From Nematostella vectensis (taxonomy: Eukaryota; Cnidaria; Anthozoa; Actiniaria; Edwardsiidae), in NCBI RefSeq assembly GCF_932526225.1, contig NC_064041.1:5142046-5206045 (forward strand): a DNA stretch of 64,000 bases. The letters are read 5' to 3'. The notes under the pieces were generated by a model. The model made no database searches, was not told the origin of the DNA, and was given only the letters and a program-made list of their open reading frames with translations. This document shows positions 25,301 to 37,500 of the stretch, one piece after another (the stretch's first letter is position 1; every line of letters begins with the position of its first letter). The translations under genes were made by a program, and so were the position numbers.

Positions 25301-28300
25301 ACTCCTAAAAAGTTCTTTTTCTCTGCAATTCGGTGAGATAGAATACCTAGGCATTCTCAGAGTCTATGTTATGTATTTTAATACAAGAAGGCCTTTATTT
25401 TTCTTTGATTTACAACATTTTTAGATGAATGAACTTCAATTTTTCACGCACATGTTCAGAAATCATGTCACTCAAGAAACCCTTGTCACTGGAATAAGAT
25501 CTACTTCATTATAAAGACTTGAAATCTTTTATTTGTAATATCGGTGTAAATATAATGGTATTTTAATACCAGAACTTAAAAGTTCTGGATGTATCTTTTT
25601 CATTAAATGGGAATTGGAAGAGAATGGTTTTTTGTAAACACAGATTTACGATTGATTGTTGTGTTATAATTTTAAAATCAGCAGTGAAAACTTTTACTGG
25701 GAAAGTTGATCCCAGAGCCTAAAATCACGCACTTTATGCATTTCAATGTCCCAGAAACGGTTGATTGGCTCCAGCGTACTCTATGGAAGATCGTTTTTAC
25801 AGCGTTCGTAAAAAAAGGAAGGTATTTTCGGTCAAAAGATTTCCGAAACATCCTTTGCCGGATCACGTTGCTCAAGATGTGATCGCGCGTAAGACTCATG
25901 TTGCTAGGAAACGTGAGTGCTAACCAATCAGAGACGTATAAAAAATAACTGCTTGTTCTAAAAATAGTTTTTACGGACGTCATCATTGGAACATACCCTA
26001 ATACGGGGGATTCGTTCTCTTACATCATGGTCTCTTGAAATTATTGAAATTTAAAAAGCTTCTGTTGTATATATAATGCTTTGTTCCACGTGCTTTATTC
26101 CATATTATAATGTTTGTAGGGAATAGGGATGCTTTTGGGATGTTTCGCAGACCAAGAACAACAAACCACCGAGGAAAATGCAGGTATAGTTGTACTGAAC
26201 ATATTCAGTAAATCAGCTCTTTTAACAATAATCTTTGAATTTTTACTACTGGCATTAAACTCATGATTGTGCGCACTGAAATACAAATTTTGCCTGAATC
26301 CGATAAATAGGGCAAAAATCTCTGTAAAAAAATATTTTGACGCATTTCAAGCCCTACTCTCTAATTCTATACAGAAAAAAGGAAGTTCTGATTTTTTTTG
26401 TTATTAACAATTATCCCCCCTTGTTATTAGTTATTGTTTAGTATCTGATTAGTATCTGTTTAGTATCTAAGAAATTTTAGTATCCAAGATCACCGCGGTC
26501 GCTAAATCGGCATAAAAACGCTTTAAAAATTCATATTTTAGCTATTTCCTTATCAATTGCATAGAATATACACCTATTTCACAAAACGCTGTCAGTGCAA
26601 ATGGCAAATGGCCTTTAAAAATGGCAATTCTACGACCGAAAAGACCCATGGATCCCAAAATATTTGTTCCAAATTCAGAAAAATATGATAATGGCTATCC
26701 ATTTGATATAATTAATATATGGTTCTGACATCGCTTGATTTTATTTATCACATTTATTTTTACAAATTGCTACCAATAAACACCTTTCGGTCGTAGAACT
26801 GCCATTTGGCAATTGCCTTTCGTTCTCACTAAGAACTTTTATTGAAATAGGTGTATATTTGCAAGCGTCTAAACCAGAAAAGAAATTCTATCAGACATTA
26901 GTCTAGGATCCACACAAATTACAAAAGTTGCTGCAAATAATTTAACAAAAAAACATAGTTATAATGCCTTTCCATTGATTCTAGCTGATTTTACTCGGTA
27001 AATGGTTATTTTTTCTTTTATTTTAATCATTTTTATAAACTACTCAACACCGTTAGACTAGATCCATGTGGGATGATTTTGATTGCTGTACGCATGCGTG
27101 CTAATGACGTCAAAGAACTAAACTGTAGATATGTAAAGCAACTATGTAAATCAACTATGTTTAATTTTAGAATTGTTCGTGAAAATGTGGTGGTCTCTAG
27201 AGGAATAAAAAGAACAATGCCTGTGCAATATCCTGATTCAGTGAACCGTGTTCGCTTATCCAACCTAATATTACTCGTAGTTGCGAGTTTATTTCCTCGG
27301 AGATCATGGTATTACAAAGTTATAGTTATAGTATAACATCTCGTCGGGACTTCAAATAATCATCCCTCGGTTACGGGAACATTTTATCACTAAATTCCCC
27401 TCGTGCCATGCTATAACTTATAATAAATATAACACAACTGTAGATTAAAATTTAAAAGCATTCTTTCCTTAATTTCAAGAAATCGAAGTCGACCAACGAG
27501 AAGTCAGCGTTCCTGAAGGTGAGCCCATGATAATAATCTATCACTTCATTTTACAAGGGCACAAAACGGATCTAGTCCGCAAAATATTTGTTCCAAAGCC
27601 TGTTTTTTTGCTGGTATGGAAGATCTACCCTTGGTTACTAAGAAAAAATCGAAGCGACTGTTTTTGATGGCAATATTTCGTCACAAATGTGGTTATGCTA
27701 AGAATATTCTTTTGTGGGGCTGGGATGGTTACTGGAAAAAAAAGCTCAACCCGACCGGCTATGCTGGCAATTTTTTATGTGCTGAATTTTTGGGGAGAGT
27801 TTTTCCCCGATGGAGTGGCGATATCTTAGCGATGCCAGAGTTATAGCTGGATGACATTCTGCGCATTATACCTGGCTGGAAAGAAATGTGTACCTCTTGC
27901 TGACTGGAAAAAAATACCTAATCTCTTGCTAGCTGGGAAGTAAAATGTCTCTCTCTCTCTCTCATATCTTTTAAAATGGATATTTTCTGATGAGTGGGCA
28001 ACCACGAAACAGGCTTGTAGAGATGAAACGGTAGTTCGCGTGTTTTTTTCCTACAAACCAAGATATATCCCGCTCTACACCTATGAATTGAGCACTGTTA
28101 TACGAACGCCTGCACTCACGCATTATATATATATATACAGCCTATTGCAGAAATTCTGTCCCAACTATATAAGTATATCGGGTTTCACTAAAATGGCGCA
28201 CTACACCCTACAGTTATATTATTTCTATCTTTTTCAACTCTCATTAATCATTTCTAGCCATCTTGACTTAACCAAAGTCGTTACGTTGCACAGATAAATC

Positions 28301-28442
28301 AATTCTAAGTTGGCCAGGAAACGCAGTCAGCCATGCTTATTTTTATAATTCGCTCCAAACAATAAAGAATATTAAATCTTGCCTTTAACAAAAGCTTTCA
28401 ACCGAAATTGTTTCAGTATCACAGTAAGAGATCATCATTGAC

Positions 28443-28515
<73 letters not shown>

Positions 28516-31500
28516 CAAAACAGTAAACAGTAAGCTCTACAGCAAAAGCAATAAGAATAGCTAAAGTAAACTAAATCGCTAAAGTAAACTAAAGTAAACT
28601 GTTTGATAAGCTCATCGTTTCTCACCCATGGTTATATGCACGTTTGAAGATTGGGTTCATTTGTCTTTACAGAGTGTCGAAAATATACAGTCTTTAACCG
28701 CTTTGACCGAGCAGTCGCCAATAGATTTCAGAATGACGTAAAGTGTGACAAGAATGCTCTTCCTGGTGATCGCTGGTACCGCTTCTACGGCAAAGCAGGA
28801 AATGTCATGCCAACCCGTTGTGTACCTACATTAAGCTGTGGTACCCATGCCCCCGGATGGATGGTCGGTACTCATCCCGTTCGTCGTTACGGCCTGGTGA
28901 CACGCAAGGTGTGCTTTCATCAACATAAAAACTGCTGCAAATGGAGCAACTACATCAAAGTCAGGAACTGTGGTGGATTCTTCGTCTACCCAGCTACCCA
29001 AGACACCATTGTGTAATCTCCGCTACTGCGGCAGTGGGGGGTCTACTCATTCTCCTCCAGGTTGGTGTTTTTGTGTATATGCTGAGCTAGGTGTGTCTTA
29101 TCCCATAGCATATATTTAAACTGAATCAAACGGAATCGCCTATTTCAAAGGGATAAACCGCCCACATGGAAACAGTTTTTGAAAAGCATATCATATGGTG
29201 CGAGGCTAAAGGCTGGAAATAAAAATGCATTGTTAGTTTTCTTTTATAATAGCTGGTCCTTTCCATGCCAACCCTTTTATGTATGAATGACTATAAATCA
29301 GATTCGCAGATTTAATGATAACGTAGATAAATGAAATAGGAAATAAAGCAACTTAGATGCCAACCCTCTCAAATGTGTTAAGCATATCTTTAATTGATTT
29401 AAATAGCAAAGTAATGATGCAGGTGAACTCGATATGTGTAGAAGCTTACTTATTTTAAAGCCCCATTGGCAACCAAAGCGATTGTTGTTGTTTTGAAATA
29501 GCTCCATTGTCTTGCGAGCGATTTGATTGGAGGACTATAATATGCATAATTATTCACTACCGACACTTGAGGTGCGTTTTTCATCTTGTTTTCGCTGGTG
29601 AAGAAAGCCACAGTATTTTAGGAAGACAAGAACATAACGTAACGAAGAAAAGACCAAGCAATGCATGCTTTAGGATAAGGATCATTTACAAATAAAGATT
29701 GATTTCATCGGAAAAAATGTTGGTTTACTCGAAATAATTATTTGTTTTATCACTGATAAGTACTATAAACTGTAATTAAAACTCTAGGTTAATAACCGCG
29801 AGAAGTCGAGGAGAATATATGCCGAACACATAGGAAGTATATATTTCACTGCTATGATTTGCAAATTCGACTCACGGCAAAACTTCTACATATTGTTTGT
29901 TCCTCTTGCATTTTCAGGGTTGCATCGAGGCTCACCTTTGAATCGAACCTGCTATTTTCCTTCCCTCTATATCTGAATAAGTGGCTCAGAGTCTGAAAAA
30001 CTTTGACTTCCAGGAAAATTAAACCCAAATTCCTTTGTAGTCGTTGTGATTGTTATATCGCAAACGCGTGCAAGTTACATAAACAAGATACTGGCATCGA
30101 CACAAACGCAAAAAAAAGCGAAGATTGTTCTTATCTTGTGTTGAATATACTCATAAAATGCAAAAGGAATTCTGTATTTTTCTTGGACGTCAGTGAACGA
30201 TTAATACAAGTTTCACGAACCTTTTTACATACTTCAATTTCCTGTGACCTTCTGCCCGGCTCGAGGTGGTAAAACCGCTTTCATATGACATCTCATAAAT
30301 ACCAGCATATAGATAAATCTTATAATTATTTGCCAGGTATTGTTGTAAAACGATAAAGTAATAACTACTTAAAACTTTGAGCCGCATTTCGACGATTTTA
30401 ACATGATTTTAACAACGATAAAAGAGGATTTTTTAAAAGTTTGAAACAATTTGTAGTTTCTATTTTAGCGCAGCGCTAAAATAGAGCCTCGATCTGATGC
30501 AGGCTTGGTTGCTTATGGGCCTTTAAGCTTGCCATTTCAACAGTCGTTTGTGGCTCAGTTAGCAAAGCGGCCAACCATACTGCACGAATTTAAAGCGATA
30601 TAAATACCACCAGTTTCTCAGTACTTACTATCAGTACTTTCTCTACAGCAAAAGCAATATTAGCTAATGTAACTACATTATATTTTGTGTTTGAAAACCT
30701 GGCTGTTTGATAAGCAAATCGTGTCTTATCCATGGTTGTATGTTCTTTTGGAAGATTGAATTCATTTATTTTTACAGAGTGCCGAAAATACACGGTCTTC
30801 AACAGCTTTGACCGAGCGATGAGCAATAGTGATCAGAATATGATCAGGTGTGACGGAAGAGATCTTCCTGGTAATCTCTGGTACCGCTTCGTCGGCAAAG
30901 CAGGAAAAATGATGCCAATCAGATGTGTACGTGAAAAACACTGTGGCACAATCGCCCCTGGATGGATGGTCGGTACGCATCCCGTCCGTCTTTACGGCCT
31001 GGTGACACGCAAGGTGTGCTTCCACTTTAAAGGAGACTGCTGCAAATGGAGCAACTTAATCAAAGTCAGGAACTGTGGTGATTTCGTCGTCTACCAGCTA
31101 CCCAAGACACCCGCGTGTAATCTTCGCTACTGTGGCCGTGGCTTCTAAAGTGAGAGCTGTTTTTCGTTCTTTTTTTTTTTTGAAAGAGGGGGATTGAGGG
31201 CCATAATCAGTGAGATGTTGATAAAATAAAACAAGTTCAATGAGATAAAACATTAGATGAACCAAGTGTGCCACCTTTCACCCTTCTCACGCTTTTCCAG
31301 CTACAACAATGCCAAATTACGAAATTTAAATGCTCTTTAGTACTGACGCTCTCCTTATTGTTTGGGGATGGAACGCAATACGTTGTAGGCAGCTAACAGA
31401 TCCTGTGAGGGGGGGGGGGGGGAGGGAGAGGGAGAGGGAGAGGGAGAGGGAGAGGGAGAGGGAGAGGGAGAGGGAGAGGGAGGTTGTCATCTGAGTAATG

Positions 31501-34500
31501 TATACACTTAACATCATTTCTTGTTTGATTGATAACATTTTTTTTCCTTTCAGATGACTGAACCAAAGAAAAAGATGATCTGAGATTCACTTGGAATTTA
31601 GCCCATTTTTAAACTTCAAAAACGCAAAAGTCAACCCAAACATGAAAAAGTCAGTAATTAAGCTAAATAATAAACATACGATAATGCTATGTAATTCGAA
31701 ATTTTACCCAGTTACTTTAAAAAAATAAACACTGAGCATTAAATTGAGTCTCTCTCGTGAGTTTTGTAAAATGTCCAATACAAGTTTTTTGTAGATTATT
31801 TTAGGATCACTATGTTGCAGTTTTAGCACTGTTGTAATAATTGAGCACCACTTGCATTATCGCATTTATAAACACTATCCGCTATCTATTCCGTGCCATA
31901 GAGCAGACCTTGAAATATTTGGGGGCACAATACAGAAATATTAAGAAACTATTTTGGGGCACAGCTACATACGCCCTTCCTGGTCATTTACCTATAATTT
32001 TTGGAAATATTGGGGGGAGGGTGGGGCCCCAGTGCCGCACCGCCTGGTACGGCCCTGCTATTTGAAATAATATAAACACTCAGATACACCCCTATTTCTT
32101 TTATTACAATCATCCTGATTTTCACTAATTCAATGACGGATTCAAGATTTCTTTAGGGAGGGCGAGGGGGCTGAGGTTAATGCAGTATGGATTTCAGGGG
32201 TTTTGCAGCACACACCAAAAATCGAGGTGATTCTTTTTACAACATTTGTTCTCTCATGAGGATAAAGTAGATCACATTACGTGCATACACCTGGTACCTA
32301 CCAGCGGTAGATCACATTACGTGCATACACCTGGTACCTACCAGCGGTAGATCACATAACGTGCATACACCTGGTACCTACCAGCGGTAGATCACAGATT
32401 TCGTGCATACACCTGGTACCTACCAGCGGTAGATCACATTACATGCATACACCAGGTACCTACCAGCGGTAGATCACATTACGTGCATACATACAACTGG
32501 TACCTACCTGCGGTAGATCACATTACATGCACAGTTTTCAAAAGAGGGGAAAGCGATGTTATCACGCAAATGAACATGCTGACCCAAGCTAGGCCGGTCT
32601 ATGAGGTGCAGGCTTCTACGACTGCTTGCTACCTCAATTCTTATCATCCCTAACATACAGTTATTACTGGTCCCTCGTGTAACATGTGTAGTATTTGATA
32701 CAAAAAAGCAAAGATCCTTTTTACTCAATATTTTCTCGTGTATTTGAACACTAAATAGAGAAAACTACATGGGAAGTGCGCGCGTACGGTTTTAATTCAC
32801 GAGTTGTGCAGTATCAAAAAACGAACGAGTGAGTTTTTTTTGTTACAAACAACGAGTAAAAATGAAAACTGTACAAAGCACTTTCCATGCTGTATTTTGT
32901 TTATTATATATATACTAAGAAATTTATAGCGGAGCTCCCACGCGAAGCGCCGCGTGAGCGGAGCCCCATACCTAAGAAAAAGTGTTATATAAAACAAATA
33001 TGATAACAAATATTGGTAAACCATCGACCCGAGTTTTCGTGATGCGACGTCCGTCCGTCCGTCCCTTAAAAGCATCGTATGACAACCAAACTTGGCAGGT
33101 GTCATGTATGTGTGAAGGGAGGTGCAAAACTGTGGTCACGTGATTTGTGACGTCATCGATGACGTCACTAGAAGAAACAATATGCTGACGTTATCAAAAT
33201 ACAAATTTTTTTTTCATATTTCACGAAGGAAACATCTTATGGCAACCAAACTCGGTAGGTGTCAAGGGGGTGATCCAATATGATCACGTGATTGTGACGT
33301 CATCGATGACTAGAAGCTGACGTCATCTAATTACAGAATATTTATATTTCACGAATGAAACATCGTATGACAATCTTTAAACTATCCCGATGTCATATCT
33401 ATATTCATATCTCCTAAACGAAACATCATATGACAACAAAACTTGGTATGTGTCATGGATGTGACAACGTTAGTGTCTCGCTAGTGTCTCGCTAGTGTCT
33501 CACCAACAATGTTGGAATTACGAGGGGAAAAAACAAGGCGCGCAGGCAAAGTAGTGAAAAGAAGAATTGGATACAGCAATAGATAATTGGATTAATAAAG
33601 ACAAGAAAGCGTATACAGTAAGCAAAAAATGAATAAGAGAACAAAGTGTACATAGCGAAGTACTCGTACCAAAAAAACGCGTATCATTCTTTCCAATCGT
33701 AGTTTACCATTGTGCTAGAAACAAAATGAACATAACAGAGAAAATACCTTTTCGTCAAAGGTTGTGTTATCGGCAACTGGAAATGCAGTTTCACCACCCT
33801 CTTCCACGTCATTGAGGAAATACAACACAGTCAGATATCTAGGGAAGGCGGATGATGAGAATTCTGTTTTTATAAGCTAAAACTTCTCTTGCGAATGACG
33901 AGATTGTGGTACCTCAGCCACCCCCCCGCCCCGCCCTTAGCCCCCCATACATACACACAAAGTTACCGGGATACCCTGCAATACAAACTGCAATATATTG
34001 CCTGTACTGTAATATCGAGGATATCACCACACCTTTCGCCCCTCTATAACCTGCATATTCTGCAATAGCTTTTGTCCGTATCGAAGATGTGACCCCACCC
34101 CTCCCCCTCTATTACCTGCATATTCTGCAATGGCTTTTGTCCGTATCGAAGATGTGACCCCACCCCTCCCCCTCTATTACCTGCATATTCTGCAATGGCT
34201 TTTGTCCGTATCGAAGATGTGACCCCACCCCTCCCCCTCTATTACCTGCATATTCTGCAATGGCTTTTGTCCGTATCGAAGATGTGACCCCACCCCTCCC
34301 CCTCTATTACCTGCATATTCTGCAGTTGCTTTTGTCCGTATCGAGGATGTGACCCCAACCCTTCCCCCTCTATTACCTGCATATTCTGCAGTTGCTTTTG
34401 TCCATATCGAAGAAGTGACCCCACCCCTCCCCCTCTATTACCTGCATATTCTGCAGTTGCTTTTGTCCGTATCGAGGATGTGACCCCACCCCTCCCCCTC

Positions 34501-37500
34501 TATTACCTGCATATTCTGCAATGGCTTTTGTCCGTATCGAAGATGTGACCCCACCCCTCCCCCTCTATTACCTGCATATTCTGCAATGGCTTTTGTCCGT
34601 ATCGAAGATGTGACCCCACCCCTCCCCCTCTATTACCTGCATATTCTGCAATGGCTTTTGTCCGTATCGAAGATGTGACCCCACCCCTCCCCCTCTATTA
34701 CCTGCATATTCTGCAATGGCTTTTGTCCATATCGAAGATGTGACCCCACCCCTCCCCCTCTATTACCTGCATATTCTGCAGTTGCTTTTGTCCGTATCGA
34801 AGATGTGACCCCACCCCTCCCCCTCTATTACCTGCATATTCTGCAGTTGCTTTTGTCCGTATCGAGGATGTGACCCCACCCCTCCCCCTCTATTACCTGC
34901 ATATTCTGCAGTTGCTTTTGTCCGTATCGAAGATGTGACCCCACCCCTCCCCCTCTATTACCTGCATATTCTGCAGTTGCTTTTGTCCGTATTGAGGATG
35001 TGACAGCATTCTTTGTCTCTCTGTGGGAAGTCGGAGTCCAGGTGACAGTTGTAATGACCATTATGACTATAGCTAACGACCTAAACATAAACGAATCTTT
35101 GAATCCCTTTAAACCAAACCCTACGATTTTAAATAATGAAAGTGTCTTAGTCATATTGCAATGATAATGGCGACGAAGGCGATAATTATTTTACAGATAA
35201 TGACAACAGTGATGATGATGGTAATAATAATGATGAGAGTGATGATGATGATAATAGTGACGACGACGATGATGATGATGACGGTGATATTGATTAAGAT
35301 GATGATGACAGTAAAGATATTGGTGATAATGATGACAGTGATGGTTAGGATTGTGAGGATGGTCACGGCGACGATGTTGTCGGCTGCTGTTGCTGATTAT
35401 GATGATGTGGGAAGCAGTTATTCTTACCAAGGCACCTAGCTTGAAGAGGCAGGCATAAAGGTGATAGTGGATAGGGGGTAGTGTATAGGGTAGGTATAAG
35501 GACTGATATAAGGTAATGTGCGCATACTAGTGGGGAGAGTAGTGAGTAACAATATAATATATCAAAAAACAAAGGTCCAAAGAAATACATGCACATACGT
35601 GTATGATAAATTACAATAAATAATTAATGGAATATTTCATAGACCCTTTGAATGGTTAAGCAGCACCCCGTCTGACTCACCTGTAGGTACTCGCTCGCCT
35701 GTATCAGCTCCATTGGTAATTGTGTCAACTTTTGTACCCTATAACAAACAAGAATCCCAGTTAAACCTTCAAACACCAAATCACTTCAGCCTGACCTATA
35801 CTCAGCAGTTTTTACCTTCTTTGTATATTATTCATGATTGGGTCCCCTGTGTTGTCTAGCCAGGCCTGACTGCTGTACCGGCTGCGAGTGTGCGGCAGTA
35901 CAGTCTTGACACGTCGTACAAATATCGCGATTTCTGTTTTGTTCCGGTGCAGGAACTCTTCGAGGCTTATCAATCCTAATAATTACCAATGTGGTGATAA
36001 AAGAACACATCATTGTGTATCATTGCCTGTTGCTCAATGCATACTACTTACCATCGTTATTTTTATCGATACCAGTCTCAGAATACCTGAAAATGACATA
36101 AAAATGTGTTCAACAATATGCCATAAGGTCTCCTCCATTATGTATCACTCTTATGCTGCATTCACACCAAAACCATGTTAACATAAAAATGTGTTCAACA
36201 ATATCCCATAAGGTCTCCTCCATTATGTATCACTCTTATGCTGCATTCACACCAAAACCATGTTAAGTTTTTTCTTTGCCTGATAACTTGCCAAGTTTCT
36301 CATTGTGTTGAATTCTTACTAGCTAAATGATCACTTTAACATGTACAGCACAGTCTATTCAGTTTTGTTCTTGGTTCTGTCCAATCTTGGGAGATTGAGA
36401 TTTAGACCAGTTTAATTAAACCACCTTTAAACTGATTTAAGTGCTGGTGTGGATGCGGTATTAGCTCGAAAAAAGCAAAGTTTTTTATATATATATAAAA
36501 TGGTGCACTACATCCAACAGTTATATTATTTCTATCTTTGTCAACTCTCATTAATCATTTCTAGCCATCTTGACTTAACCAAAGTCGTTACGTTGCACAG
36601 ATAAATCAATTCTAAGTTGGCCAGGAAACGCAGTCAGCCATGCTTATTTTTAGAATTCGCTCCAAACAATAAAGAATATTAAATCTTGCCTTTAACAAAA
36701 GCTTTCAACCGAAATTGTTTCAGTATCACAGTGAGAGATCATCATTGACTATTTCTAGCTATTTTCAGCTATAGTTTGTTGTCATGCTGCAGCAGTTAAA
36801 CCGTGTTCTTTGTCAGTCATAAAATGATGTTGACCATGTTTCTCAAGGATGCGTTCATTCATGAGTTATTTGACAAATATCCCAGGTAATGGGTATCAGT
36901 CAAGTTATATTATTACAGTTGTAGTAAGGATTTTTATTTATTCTTATAAAATGAAAGGTAAAATTCGCTCGATAGGGTAAAGAATATTGTTTAATTGTGA
37001 AAAGTGGTTAATCTCCTGGTAATCTGCATAGTATAACAACACAACAGGATTTAATTAGTTTAAAATCGTCCGGTTGGAATTCATGTTTCCGATTGGGAAG
37101 CCCCCAAAAGACTGCTATAAATTGAAAATGAATCTATCAAGCTTTGTTGAGAGGTATTCTGTGGATTCACAAATTCATTCATTTGTTGTGAATAAATGGT
37201 GGAATATTATTAACGTCGTTCGTTTCAGCAACATCCCTTTTATACGCAACGATGCGCAAGCCTATTAGTTTTTTTTTCTACTAAAATGAGATGTCCTAGT
37301 GACGAATTGACATTGCTTATCGGTGCTAAACATTAGCTCATAATGGGGTAGTAGGTATTGAAGAAAAAACAAACATGTCGATACACGTTTATAATCGTGC
37401 GCCGTGTAATGAGCGATCATGCTTACAGATTCATTTAACCATCCAAATCCATAAGTTCTCTAAATGATTCCACTCCCGGATGGAGTTTATGATTTTCTCT

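Noticed and set aside
32266..32530. Regular 40-bp repeats resembling a CRISPR array
   Set aside because: Units are contiguous without unique spacers and sit in a eukaryotic intron; it is a minisatellite.
34035..34961. 65-bp repeat array considered as an ordinary satellite or CRISPR-like array
   Set aside because: No spacers; the unit is derived from the adjacent P4HTM exon end and intron start.
35161..35439. Open frames of Met, Ile, Val and His runs
   Set aside because: Trinucleotide low-complexity sequence in an intron.
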